Assembly: GCA_965153355.1 (NCBI GenBank)
Contig: OZ231127.1
Span: forward strand, 35,278,001-35,342,000
Direction: 5' to 3'
Length of the DNA: 64,000 nt
DNA from: Flaccisagitta enflata
Lineage: Eukaryota > Chaetognatha > Sagittoidea > Aphragmophora
Shown: one piece after another, positions 23,228-33,898 of the stretch
Layout of the letters: each line of letters opens with the position of its first letter
Numbering within the stretch: position 1 is the first letter of the stretch
Notes under the pieces: generated by a model
Told to the model about the DNA's origin: nothing
What the model saw: the letters and a program-made list of their open reading frames with translations, nothing else
The model's database searches: none
Translations under genes and position numbers: made by a program

Positions 23228-23637
23228 CTACTCAACTAAAAAAAAAAGCCGCACCCTATTTTAAGTTAATACATAAGAAAAAGAAAACGTTTGAAAATTT
23301 TTCTGTTCAAGTAATTTAAAAGATTTTCAAATTTTCTTTCATTCTAGACCAATCCCAGAACTGTATCTCAAACGGTTTAGGAGCTAGAGCTCTGCAAAGA
23401 AAAGCACTATTTTGCTAAAATGCATTTTTTTCATAGGGATTGCAAAACTGAAATGGGCAATGTTTTTATTCAAACAAATGCCATTCCTAAACGAAAAAAG
23501 ATAGCAATACCAGATTGGCGCCAAATGAAAGATTTTTTCAAGAGCTTTCTAATGGTCTAAGATTTTGATTAGTTTTTTTGAAATTTAGTATGAAAATTTG
23601 TCATTTAAAAGTGCGGCTTTTTTATTGAGTCGAGTAG
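23228..23637. mobile_element. TA-flanked 410 bp TIR element nested in the array
   Basis: Left end CTACTCAACT then an A-run and GCCGCAC. Right end is the inverse, CTACTCGACTCAATAAAAAA then GCCGCAC. Both are bordered by TA (23,226-23,227 and 23,638-23,639), and the AT-rich array resumes at once on each side. No open frame. A non-autonomous Tc1/mariner-type element is the likeliest class. Confidence 0.85.
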
Positions 23638-24478
23638 TAATTATAGGTAATTATAGGTCATTATTGGTTATTATTGGTCAGTATGCAATCATAGGTAATT
23701 ATAGGTAGATATAGGTCATTATAGTAAATTATAGGTAATCATAGGTCATTATGTAATTATATGTAATTATAGGTCATGATAGGTAATTATAGGTCACTAT
23801 AGGTCATTAAGCAATTATAGGTCATTTTTGGTAATTATAGGTCATTATGTAATTATAGAAAATTATAGGTAATTAAAGGTAATTATAGATCATTATAGGT
23901 AATCTTAGGTTATTATGTAATTGTAGGTAATTATAGGTATTATAGGTAATTATAGGTCATTATGAAATTATGGGTAATTTTAGGTAATCAAAGGTCATTA
24001 AAGGTAATTATAGGTCATTATGTAATTATAGGTAATTATAGGTAATCATAGGTCATTATAGGTAATCATACATTAATAGACAATTATAGGTAATTATAGG
24101 TCATTATTCAATTATAGGTAATTATAGCTAATCATAGGTAATTATAGGTCATTATGCAATTATAGGTAATTATAGGTTATCATAGGTCATTATGTTATTA
24201 TAGGTAATTATGGGTAATTATGGGTAATCATAGGTCATTATAGGTAATTATTGGTCCATATGTAATTATAGGTCTTTATAGGTATGTATAGGTCATTATT
24301 TAATCATGGGTAATTATAGGTAGTTATAGGTAATTATAGGTAATTATAGGTAATCATAGGTCATTATAGGTAATTATAGGTCATTATCTTATTTTAGGTA
24401 ATTATGGGTAATCATACGTCATTACAGGTAATTATTGGTCCATATGTAATTATAGGTTATCATAGGTCTTTATAGGTA

Positions 24479-24652
24479 CAGCTTAGCTGCACTAGAGCAC
24501 ATGCCAAGGGACTGGGCAAAATTATACCTTATAGTAAAGCTGCCTTATTGCCAATATAGAAATAACTACAAACTCTCTCATGGGACTGCAAATTCTATGC
24601 CTTGTAGGCGGGCATGCCTTATTAGCGGGTGCGCTCTAGCGGTGCTCCACTG
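24479..24652. mobile_element. 174 bp TA-flanked MITE (copy 1 of 2)
   Basis: It begins CAGCTTAGCTGCACTAGAGC and ends GCTCTAGCGGTGCTCCACTG, imperfect inverted ends with CAG...CTG termini. TA lies on each side. The internal text (CTTGTAGGCGGGCATGC) matches 58,956-59,134. Confidence 0.82.
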
Positions 24653-25231
24653 TACTTATAGGTCATTATTTCATTTTGGTAATTATAGGTCATTATAGGC
24701 AATTATAGGTCAATAGGAAATTATAGTCATCATCGTCATTACAGGAAATAACGTACTTAGATAATTAGGCGATTATGTGATTAAGTAAGTCTCGCACGCG
24801 ACTTATAGGTGTTGGCCTTGTTTAAATCAAAACATAGCTTTGATATGAGGGTTGTTTAGTTTCATATATTTATTTGCCCACAGGCAGCAAAAATTCATGA
24901 ATTGAAATCAATGGAGAGGAGGAAATCTCCATTTTTGGTGGTTATGGGAAAATGAATTTGGATTAACAAAACAAAATGGATAGTGACTTTCAAATTGTTT
25001 TATTTGATTTTTTACTATTGTTTTGAAGCCAATTTTGAATCAGAATGACTGTACTGCTTCTGTGATGATTACTCTTCGATGAATTGATCACTTTTGGATA
25101 CTGATTTGGATGTAATATTAAGCTTAGTGATTGATTTCCTCGGCTTTGTTTTACTGATAAAAATTCTGTGAAATAGGAAAATTTGACCAGAGCAAAATTC
25201 ATTCCTTTGCCAACCAAGATCATCCTTATGA

Positions 25232-25456
25232 ACAAGTGACGCGGGGTCACAATATTGTTGCGGACGGTTGGGCAGGGGCATCAAACCCCCAACCACACCC
25301 CAAACCCCTTTCCATACACAATCATACATAAAAAGTATCCAAAACGCTCATTTTTCCACTTTTGGACTCGATCACCTCTACGGACCAACGGACCGACCAA
25401 CGGACGGACAGACGGACGGACAAAGCCTCTTATAGTTGCGTGTCCGCAACTAAAAA
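25232..25456 (+). mobile_element. Family A element, GTTGCGGAC subtype
   Basis: AACAAGTGACGCGGGGTCAC, the 5' word GTTGCGGAC, GGGCAGGGGCATC, a CCCAAACCCC stretch, (GGACCAAC)n, and 3' palindrome GTTGCGTGTCCGCAACTAAAAA. The word and 3' arm are exact complements. The same subtype lies at 27,983, 46,566 and 53,737. Confidence 0.8.
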
Positions 25457-26280
25457 CTGCACATTCTAACATCTAGTAGAACTAATTAGGAGGCTATACC
25501 CCAAATTTTGTATTACTGAGCTGTCGAGAAGTGTGGTTTTTGTGCTTTTATGTTTTTGCCAAATTTTTTGCACATCCTGTTATATGACGAGAGATATGAT
25601 TGGCTGAACAGAAAAAATACAAAGTATGTCATTTACAAAGAACAATTGATTAAAAAAAAGCCCAGAAAAACTGTTCTTAAATTTTTAAGATTTTAAGCCT
25701 AAAGTTCTTAGCATGTTCTTAAATTTTTGACGATTTGAAGCCTTGTAAACTTGGTACTTATAAAAAATAAGTGTACAGACGGGCCGCTAATTTAGCGTGT
25801 GGAGGCACATTAAGTTTTAAACCCCACCCCTACAGCTCAAACCCATCCACCATTTTTTTCACTTGGACGTGCTCTGGATACCTTGGAGCAATACAAATGG
25901 CGCCACCGTGGCGATTTTTGAGTTTTCACTTTTAATAGGATATCCCAGACAGAATGCATTATCATGGAAGAATAAAAGAGGTTTCTCAAACTGACCATCG
26001 ACATCCTCTAGGACCAAAATGATTGTTGTTTCATGATTTTTTCTGAAAAATGTGCAACGGGTGCTCTTTGATAAATCGCTTGCATGAAAATCGCGAAAAT
26101 TGCGAAAATTGCAAAAAATGCTTATATTAGCTGTTTAAATCTTTTCTTAATCTTAATTACCCCAGTCTTATAGCAGTTATCCTAGTTGGTGCAGCTTCTT
26201 TGATAGATGAACCTTTATGGAAAAGAAAAATTTTGGTTCTGATCATCACGTACATCTGATTAAATCACTATCTGTACAGT

Positions 26281-27017
26281 AGCGAGCGCGCATCGTCGGA
26301 AATCTGAGGTGGACAACTTCCCCACGTATAAAAGTGATCCGCCTGTTTTGATAAATCATTAGCTATTTCCTGTAGAAAATAGTGAAAATAACACCAAATA
26401 ATGATACTTTTTCTGAACCTTATTAAAATCTCTTTTAAGGAACCGCCTATTAAAATTCTCAAAAAACTTGTTGGATCTACTTTATCTGCTACAGTCTAAG
26501 CTACGCCGGCCAATCAAATGTTCAACGTTCAATGTTTAAGATTGGCCGGCCCATCAAGCGTAGTCGTTGTTGTACATGAGTTCATGTGAAAGTAGTATTT
26601 ATACACAGAATTTGAGGTTGCAAGCTATATTCAACTGATATTAACACTTTATAACGTCTATCTATTAGTTTTTGGTAAGTATCACTATCAATCACAGTCC
26701 AAAAACGGGTGAGCTACACAAAGTTTCCTGGGCGGAGCTTGGTGCTGCGTTCAGCGTACAACCTCACGCTAACGCATGAAAATTGAACGGGCAGATGCTG
26801 CGCTGCTGCGTAAGCCCAAAGACTCGCAGTTCCTACAGCCTTTTTATGTCTTACGCCAAGACGCCTTATTTGATATATTTTTTGCTATTATCTGTCAGAC
26901 CGATGTATTATAATGATCTTTTTTTTACAAAATGGGTTTATTGACATGCTTTGTAAGACCTCTAATCAGTTTGTGGAGAGATTGGACGTGTAGAGCTTTG
27001 ACAATGTGCGCCCGCTA
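26281..27017. mobile_element. 737 bp TIR element nested in copy 1, empty site in copy 2
   Basis: The ends AGCGAGCGCGCATCGTC and (inverted right) AGCGGGCGCACATTGTC match at 14 of 17 positions. TGTACAGT lies directly before and directly after. The corresponding site in copy 2 (45,084-45,091) has one TGTACAGT and no insert. An 8 bp duplication with TAGCG-type ends suggests hAT or P superfamily. No coding frame. A palindrome GCCGGCCAATC...GATTGGCCGGC lies at 26,505-26,550. Confidence 0.85.
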
Positions 27018-27311
27018 TGTACAGTCAAAAAATGCAAAAATAGCGAAAATTTGAAAAATGAGCTTATTTCGTTCCTTCTTGACCATATCAATCATCTTAT
27101 CTTAACTCACCCCATTTGTTCGGCCATTATGTGAGCTGCATCAGCTTTATAACCTGAGTCCTTAAGCAAGTCTAAAAAAAATTGAGCGCTTTAGAAGCTT
27201 TTGGTGTATGTCTAAGGAAGGGTGGCATTGGGCGTGGAGGTTGGACGCCCCAGCCCACTCATATGCTACAGTATTGTAACCCATTGATAATTTTTGATCT
27301 GTTTTTGGCTC

Positions 27312-27914
27312 CACAAGGTTGGATAAACGGCTAGCCTAGTCTTGAGTGGGTGGGCAGGGGCACTGATATAGAAGGTCACTTGGGCATTTGAGCAGGAGCA
27401 GTGGGTTCTAAATGCTTGCAAATGCCAAAAAATAGTAGCAAAAGTGTTAGATGGCCATCAGTACCCGTTGCCCCTATGTGAGTGTATGTGATTGCATAAT
27501 GGAGAGAGGGGTAGTGGCCCTGAAGGGGCCAGTTAATTATGCTTAGTTTTGCAGCTCTAGGCTTGAATTTGAGCATCAATAATGGGATTTGAGCCAATTT
27601 GCTGGGATTTGAGCCAATATGCTGGGATTTGATCCTTAAGGGTGGAATTTGAGGCTTGAGGTTGGGATTTGAGCCTTAAGGCTGAGATTTGAGCCTTGAG
27701 GTTGTAATTTGAGCCTTGAGGCTAGAAATTTGAGCCTCTAGGCTGGGATTTTAGCCTTGAGGTTGGGATTTGAGCCTCGCGACTAGGATATGGGCCTCAA
27801 GGCTGAGATATGAGCTTTATGGCTAGAATATGAACTTCAAAGGGGGTGGATGGACCAACCAACCAGCTGACTGATGGAATCAGGGATGGATAGACAAAGT
27901 GGGGTGTCTAAAAA
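27312..27914 (+). mobile_element. Family A copy split by family R element R4
   Basis: ACAAGGTTGGATAAACGGC, GGGCAGGGGCACTG, GGGCATTTGAGCAGGAGCAG at 27,312-27,450. CCAACCAACCAGCTGACTG...GGGGTGTCTAAAAATG at 27,862-27,914. Copy 2 of the surrounding element carries the same A copy unsplit (46,299-46,496). Confidence 0.75.
27451..27862 (+). mobile_element. Family R array element (copy R4), right arm missing
   Basis: Left arm TGGCCATCAGTACCCGTTGC, GTAGTGGCCCTGAAGGGGCC. About fourteen units of the form GGGATTTGAGCCTTGAGGCT (20 bp) follow, ending at GGGGTGGATGGA. The paired inverted arm is absent. Confidence 0.8.
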
Positions 27915-27982
27915 TGCTAATTGTAGTGGTGTATCCATATGCAATTTTACTTAGTTTGAAGCTAGGAATTCAAATCTTAAAT

Positions 27983-28201
27983 AAACAATTGACATGAGGT
28001 CACAATATCATTGCGGATTGGTGGGCAGGGGCATCCAATCCCCATCCACACCCCAACTCCCACACACAAACGTACACAAAAAGTATCTAAAATGCGCATC
28101 TTCCCACTTTCTGACTCAATCATTACGGACCAACAGATGGGCGGAACAACAGACCAACGGACGGACAAAGTCTCTAATAGAGTTGCTTGTCCGCAAAAAT
28201 A
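27983..28201 (+). mobile_element. Family A element, GTTGCGGAC subtype (in copy 1)
   Basis: AACAATTGACATGAGGTCAC, TTGCGGATTGGTGGGCAGGG, CCACACCCCAACTCCC, GGACCAACGGACGGAC, GTTGCTTGTCCGCAAAAATA. It is present at the same place in copy 2, so it predates the spread of the larger element. Confidence 0.78.
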
Positions 28202-29941
28202 GTTTTTGATCCATGTCATATTTTGGGCCTTGATCATGCATAGATGATCATGAATGTAAGTGAAAGCATGCAGGGCAGCAGTCCCCAAGTGGATGAAGTC
28301 CTATTGACCCAAGGAAGAATTCTATATTAACATGTTCAGCGTAATGCAGATGATTAAGCCCTGTTTAAAATGTTGAGAACTGAGAAGGCAGATGATTGAG
28401 ACCTGTTTAAACTGGTGAGAACTGAGAAGGCCATGTGTGTCAATGTTAGCATTAGGCAAGATATCCGATTCAGTTGGGGTCTGGAAAATCAAATCTAAGA
28501 CTCATAAACCTCATGCAGTCCTGAAAGTGCCAAATCAAGAATTAAGAGTACTGATATGGACCTTTGAAGACCCAATTGAGGTATCTGAGGGCTTGTATAA
28601 GGCTGAGAATTGCTGTGACTCCTCTTAAGGCTGATAAAAATAGAAGGAGCTGATTTATAAACTAGAAGAGCTGATTTGAGGCCTGAAAAGGCTGATTAGA
28701 TGCCAAATTCCCAATGTTACGTGCAAGTGGGTACATTGAGAGCCTTAGGCTAATTTGACATCTGAGGGAAGGGGCAGACAAATGGGCAAATGGGCTCATA
28801 AATAAACTGATGAAAATATTCTTCAGCTGCTGCCCAAATAGTTTGAGGGTGAAGGGGTGGTTCTATAAGGGTTTCAGAGTGGGGAACCTAAATTTGCAGT
28901 CAGCTTAGTGGCTTAAGATATGTAGGTCTGCAGGGTTGCAAAGCATTGCTTTGAAGAACGGTCTTTTTTTGCGAGAAATACTGATCCGGTTTAAACTCTT
29001 TTCTAAGGATCAGAGGTAATGGGAACGCTGCTCTTTTTACTCTTGCTTGCAATCACAATCATGCGAAGCAGTGGAAAAACATAACTAAGGTCTAAGACTA
29101 TTCTTTTTTTTAGTTGGATTCCTTGCCCCAAAACAAATAAAATCAGGCCTGTGTATTCTCCCGTATTTCCCCCCCCCCCTGGTGGGGGGGGAAAATAATC
29201 AAAGGGTTTGGGGAGAGAAATGAAGAGGAGGGAGGAAAAAAAAGAAAAAAAAGAAAATTTGAGGAAAATATAACTTTTGGCAGCAACAAATCATAAAACC
29301 TGATAAGTAGAACACAATTTAGCACTATTTAAACTTTAAATACACTGTTTTATTGCTTTATAAGGAAGAAAATCATTGATTTTGTTACGCGACACGATGC
29401 GTCGTGGGGAAGAAAATCAAAGGCAGGAGGTGGAAAATAATCAAAGAATATGGAATTGTATACATCCCTGAATAAAATTGCAAATAGAAACAACCCCAAT
29501 GCCTTAGTGAGTAACATTTATGAAGAAAGAACAAAGAAAAAAATATATTTTTGCGATTTTTGTTATTTTTTGATTTTTCGCGTTTTTTTACTTCACCAAA
29601 AGTTATGTAATCCATTGTATGTGATGCACAGAACAAAAATTCTTGTTTCTTTTTCAAGTTGATATGTTAGATAAGCTGTACCAGCTAAGAGGACTGGAAA
29701 AGGACTGGGGTAAATGAGATTAAGACAAGGTGAAAGTTGCTTGTTTTGGCGTTTTTTGCGATTTTAGCGTTTTTCACCTCCTTAGCAAGCGGTCTATTAG
29801 AGGGCACCGGTTGCACATTTTCAAAAAAATCATAAAACAACAATCATTTCGGTCCTAGAGGATGTTGATAGTCCCAAAGGAATACCTCTTTTGATAACTT
29901 TTAGAAGTAGCCTTCAGAACCAGCCTGTCTGGGATGCCCTA

Positions 29942-30410
29942 CTCTTTACTCTATGTGGAGTGGCCAATTTTAGGACCCTTACTATTTTTCTTTAATCAAA
30001 AATTGTTCATCTTCCATTTTTTAGAAAATTGCTTTTGAGGGCCTAATTTGCATAATGCAGTAGGATAAAACACTATGCTGTTATTGTTTGAATTAGCTTT
30101 TACAAATTTCTATATTTCAAAGAAATGCGATTCTGCCTTTTCATAAGCTTTTTCATAGCCTATGTTCTAATATTTTAGTTTATTTTTACAAGCATTATAA
30201 TTTTCTTAAACAAATAACTGTTTATTTTGTAACAAAACTGCACAGGATTTTGCTGAATTCTGGAAAATCTGTGGAAACTTTAAGGCCAAAACAAAAACAG
30301 AAGATGAAGGAATTTTGAAAAAAGGAAAATGGTCATCTTCATGATTTTTGCTCCTCCACATTACCTACGTAGGGTGAAGGGATACTCCCAACTTTTGCTA
30401 TGCGAAGCAC
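29942..30410 (+). repeat. Left arm of a ~470 bp inverted repeat (family B)
   Basis: CTCTTTACTCTATGTGGAGT ... CATTACCTACGTAGGGTGAA ... ACTTTTGCTATGCGAAGCAC. It is the reverse complement, with scattered indels, of 31,617-32,083. It starts exactly where the right TIR of copy 1 ends. Confidence 0.85.
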
Positions 30411-30656
30411 GCAAGACTTACATGACATTGTCACGACTCACGACGCGACATATACAACAGTTCATTCGTGCCACTGTCACATACCGAGAGAGGCGAGCAT
30501 ATCGTGGAGATCGTCCTTGTCGATAAATCCATGAACCTCTTTGTTTCTGTTTAAGTAACAAACAAATAAACCAACTAATCAAACATGAACTGACAGTTTA
30601 GTAAGTTGGGAAGATAAGTGGTTCTTGAAGCGGAATATAAACAAAGAAATCGTAAA

Positions 30657-30750
30657 ACAACAAACAAGGTAAACATAGGAAGCAGAAAAAAAGGTAAACA
30701 ACAAACAAGGTAAACATAAGAAAGGGAAGCAGTAAAAAAGGTAAACATTA
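30657..30750 (+). repeat. Short tandem repeat AACAACAAACAAGGTAAACA
   Basis: Two to three imperfect units of 40-52 bp containing AAACAAGGTAAACATA and GAAGCAG. Low-complexity A-rich spacer within the large inverted repeat. Confidence 0.75.
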
Positions 30751-30864
30751 CGATGATCGTGCAAACAAAATTCACCCATCAACCAAAACAACCACGCAAC
30801 AAGCACATGCACGCACGCAATCATACGCACGGAAGTACGCACAAACATACACACAAACAACAAA

Positions 30865-30872
30865 AACAACAA

Positions 30873-30903
<31 letters not shown>

Positions 30904-30940
30904 GACGACGACGACGACGACAACGACAACAACAGCGACA
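30865..30940 (+). repeat. (CAA)n-(CGA)n trinucleotide repeat
   Basis: CAACAA array changing to CGACGA and back to CAACAG. A family A 3' end (GCGGGTTATAGAGTCGCGTA) follows at 30,946-30,980. Confidence 0.9.
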
Positions 30941-31014
30941 ACAACATAGCGGGTTATAGAGTCGCGTAGCACACTACTAACAACGGTCTGTCTTACCGAC
31001 ATTGTAACCTACTC

Positions 31015-31130
31015 TCTCGTTCGTTAAAACCCGCGGCGCAGTGTTTGTTCGTTTGTACGTTCGTTGTACCCCGCGATATTTGTTTGTTCGTTCGTACGTT
31101 CGTTTTACCCCACGGTGTTTGTTTCACTCA
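31015..31130 (+). repeat. ~45 bp tandem repeat, three units (GTTCGTT-rich)
   Basis: Units contain GTTTGTTCGTTCGTACGTTC followed by GTTNTACCCCGCG. CpG-rich against an AT-rich background. Confidence 0.8.
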
Positions 31131-31199
31131 TCTTAGGAGGAAAAGACGTGTACACGCCGTTGCTACCCTCGTTTGTCTACACTAGAGTGATTTTTTACG

Positions 31200-31515
31200 T
31201 ACACATGTTCATTAGGTTGTGCACCTGCGTTTACACGAGGCTGTGAACAAGCATGTAAACGAGGCTGTGCGCGTGAATGAAACCGAGGCTGTGCATGTGC
31301 GTGTGGACGAGGCTGGGCATTTTCGTGTATCCAAGGCAGTGGTTACATGTACACATGCAAGTACACAAGGCTGCACACGAGGCTGAGTTAATGCGTGTAC
31401 ACTGTACACGAGGCTGCGCACGTGCGTTTCACTGAGGCTGTGAACGCGTGAAAACCAAGCAATGCACATGCGTGTACTGCGTGTACACGAGGCCGTGCGG
31501 TCTGCATGTAAGCTA
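31200..31515 (+). repeat. Minisatellite, ~25-30 bp unit (ACGAGGCTGTGC...GTGTAC)
   Basis: At least ten degenerate units containing CGAGGCTGTGCNCGTGCGTG. Rich in alternating purine-pyrimidine. It sits in the spacer of the large inverted repeat. Confidence 0.85.
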
Positions 31516-31616
31516 AATGTGCAACTAGGAAAAAAATAATCATACGAGTACACCGACTTCACCCTCGTTTTGTGTTCCCGGTTGACCGATGTCCGTCGGT
31601 CGGTCCCGCCATTTGG

Positions 31617-32117
31617 GTGCTTCACACAGCAAAAGTTGGGAGTATCCCTTCACCCTACTTAGGTAATGTGGAGGAGCAAAAATCATGAAGGTGACTATTT
31701 TCTCTTTTTTCCTTTATCTTCCATTTTTGTTTTAATCTTAAAGTTCCCACATATTTCCCAGAATTCAGCAAAATCTTGTGCAGTTTTGTTACAAAGAGGA
31801 AAATTATTTGTTTTAGAAAATCATGATGTTTGTAAAAATAAACTAAAATATCAGAACATTAGCTATAAAAAAGCTGATAAAAAGGCAGATTTACAATTCT
31901 ATGAAAAAAAAAAATTTGTAAAAGCTAATTCAAACAATGTCAGCATATTGTTTTATCCCATTGCATAATGCAAATTAGGTCCTCAAAAACAATTTTCTAA
32001 AAAACGGAAGATGAATCATTTTTAATAAAAGAAATATGGTAAGGGATCTAAAATTGGTCACTCTACATTAGGTAAAGAGGGTGAAAAGAAATAAACAACT
32101 TTTGCTATGTGAAGCAT
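31617..32117. mobile_element. Family B element with ~65 bp TIRs
   Basis: Left end GTGCTTCACACAGCAAAAGT TGGGAG...CTTCACCCTACTTAGGTAAT. Right end, inverted, TGCTTCACATAGCAAAAGTTG...TTCACCCTCTTTACC. It is 501 bp and AT-rich with no coding frame. A further solo end (GTGCTTCACATGGCAAAAGT) lies at 35,781-35,805, and the 29,942-30,410 arm is a second, inverted copy lacking its outer end. Target duplication not seen. Confidence 0.8.
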
Positions 32118-32367
32118 CCAATCCCACCATCTCTCATTTTTTCAAACCATTTTCTGGTCATTTTGAATTCTAACCGGTTTTTGTAATCACGATATCAAAA
32201 GGTTATGAAATCACGTATTTATGTTGATATATGTGATAATTCTATTGTGTAATAATGCTGCTACGTGTATATACATAAGTAATTTGGTTTGTTTACTGCA
32301 TTGTCCTTAGCTGTCCAACAGGCCACTTTCTCCTCTCTCTTCGTTCTATTCTCATTCAGTCCGTCAG

Positions 32368-32372
32368 TGTGT

Positions 32373-32470
<98 letters not shown>

Positions 32471-32705
32471 TACTCTCTCTCTCTCTGTGTAACTCTCTCT
32501 CTCTGTGTAACTCTCTCTCTCTCTGTAACTCTCTCTCTCTCTGTAATCTCTCTCTCTCTCTCTCTGTAACTCTCTCTCTCTCTCTGTAACTCTCTCTCTC
32601 TCTCTCTGTAACTCTCTCTCTCTCTGTAACTCTCTCTCTCTCTCTGTAACTCTCTCTCTCTCTGTAACTCTCTCTCTCTCTGTAACTCTCTCTCTCTCTC
32701 TCTGT

Positions 32706-32803
<98 letters not shown>

Positions 32804-32806
32804 CTC
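32368..32806 (+). repeat. (TC)n with an embedded (TC)n-TGTAA minisatellite
   Basis: A pure TC array (32,368-32,465) is followed by about fourteen units in which 10-18 bases of TC alternate with TGTAAC or TGTGTAAC (32,465-32,708), then pure TC again to 32,800. The minus-strand 276-codon frame across it is arginine-glutamate repeats plus a Ser/Pro-rich low-complexity tail, and I do not support it as a gene. Confidence 0.95.
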
Positions 32807-33317
32807 TCGTTCTCTTACTGATACTGATCTCCCTTCTAAAAATATCCCAGCGGTCGAAGGGAGGGGAAATGAAGGAGCAGGAGGAGGAGGAGGAGGAAGA
32901 GGAAGTGGTGGTTGAGAAGTGGATGAGGAAGCTGAGGGGGGAGAGGATGAAGAGGAAGAGGAGAGAGAGTGGAGGATGAACCGGATGTAAGTATTTGGCT
33001 CAATAAAGGGCGACTCAGCGTCTCCAGAAAAAAAGGGAAATCTTTCTTCGGCCTCATTCACATTAACATCAACAATAACAGGTATTATCACACATATTGG
33101 TTATCAAATAAGAGCCATTCATAATCAGATAATCATAGTTGATACAAAATGCAAAAAAAAAAAGAAAGAAAAAAAAACACAGGTTTATTTGGTGGATTTT
33201 TCTTTTTGATGAGTGCATGTGATTCAACGTAGGCTGGTGTATCGGTCGACCGGTCAGTCATTTTATAAAACAGGGTGGATTCAATTATTTTTAAGGTCGA
33301 TACAATTAACTCATTTA

Positions 33318-33551
33318 AACAAGGCAAACCCCTTACAGTCAGCATGTGGTTGTCAAGATCATAAGACCAAAAGACTAAAAGGCCATAAAAATTAAGAGAC
33401 TAAATGTAAATTGACTTAAAATAACTTTAAATGACTTAAAATGACGTAAAATAACAAAAAAAGCTAAGCGTTACCGACAGACAGACAGACAGACACACCG
33501 ACAGACAGATGGACAGAGCGGGTCATAGAGTCACGTGCACGCGATTGAAAA
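33318..33551 (+). mobile_element. Family A element, GACTAAAA subtype
   Basis: AACAAGGCAAACCCCTTACAG, then AAGACCAAAAGACTAAAAGG, AAATGACTTAAAATGACG, AAAGCTAAGCGTTACCGAC, (AGAC)n, GGTCATAGAGTCACGTGCAC GCGATTG. Complete but with a point-mutated palindrome. Confidence 0.8.
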
Positions 33552-33898
33552 CATAGTACATACATATAGGCCTATCCAACCCTCTAATAATGAGGTACCT
33601 AGTCAAACTGATAGTTTTGTCAGGTAAGCATTTTGTTTGTCAGTAGTCAAGGATAGTTGTGAGCAATCCGGAATAAACACCATTGAAAGCTTGCAAGGCT
33701 TTCATCCTTTGTACATAGAAAATTCTGGCCTCCTTTCATAAGGGCAATGCTGTTTCAACTTTCATACAAATAATACAAAATGGACAGGCAATGTGAACAT
33801 ACTCATAAAGGATATTCTTGTCCTCTTTACGATTCGTCTATCTCACTGTCTCAATCCTTGACTCTTTCTGTTTGCGAGGTAGTGAGTGTATCAGTATG

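Larger units (their letters stand above)
23130..24780 (-). repeat. AT-rich minisatellite, 12-13 bp unit (TAATTATAGGT / CATTATAGGT)
   Basis: The degenerate unit TAATTATAGGTCATTATAGG recurs for about 1.2 kb, excluding two inserted TIR elements (23,228-23,637 and 24,479-24,652). It is internal to a family A copy. Confidence 0.93.
22853..24823 (-). mobile_element. Family A element expanded to ~2 kb by internal arrays
   Basis: It has the 3' palindrome GTCGCGTGCACGCGAC, CTCTACAACCCGCTTTGTCC and (TCGG)n at 22,853-22,930. The 5' end GTAAGTCTCGCACGCGACTT ATAGGTGTTGGCCTTGTTT lies at 24,786-24,823. Between them are an AGTCATTTTA array (22,960-23,100) and a long AT-rich array. The copy at 53,081-53,300 has both ends and the short array only, so this copy has grown about ninefold. 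Confidence 0.85.
22794..25577. repeat. Inverted 20-mer pair flanking the expanded A copy
   Basis: GGATGTGCAAAAAATTTGGC at 22,794-22,813 is repeated as its exact reverse complement at 25,558-25,577. The adjacent AAGAACA / TTAAATTTTTAAGA sequence is also related. This may be the outer ends of an older TIR element split by later insertions. The extent was not determined. Confidence 0.5.
25936..29941. mobile_element. ~4.0 kb TIR element, copy 1 (hAT/P-like, non-autonomous)
   Basis: The left end TAGGATATCCCAGACAG and the right end CTGTCTGGGATGCCCTA are inverted. Related inverted sequence extends about 250-280 bp inward (CATCCTCTAGGACC, GATTGTTGTTTCATGA, GTGCAACGGGTGC, CGCTTGC, GCGAAAA). The interior carries two family A copies, an old family R-like stretch (28,265-28,840) and a C/G hairpin at 29,168, but no transposase frame. 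Compared with copy 2 it has two extra insertions (26,281-27,017 and 27,451-27,862). The target duplication is not clear here. Confidence 0.85.

Noticed and set aside
22853-24823. Centromeric or replication-origin satellite
   Set aside because: Both ends are standard family A termini, so internal expansion of a mobile element explains it better.
32261-33091. 276-codon minus-strand frame
   Set aside because: The middle is Arg-Glu repeats from a TC array and the N-terminal part is Ser/Pro low complexity. No domain recognised. A GTAAGT on the other strand near 32,987 is not enough to call an exon.
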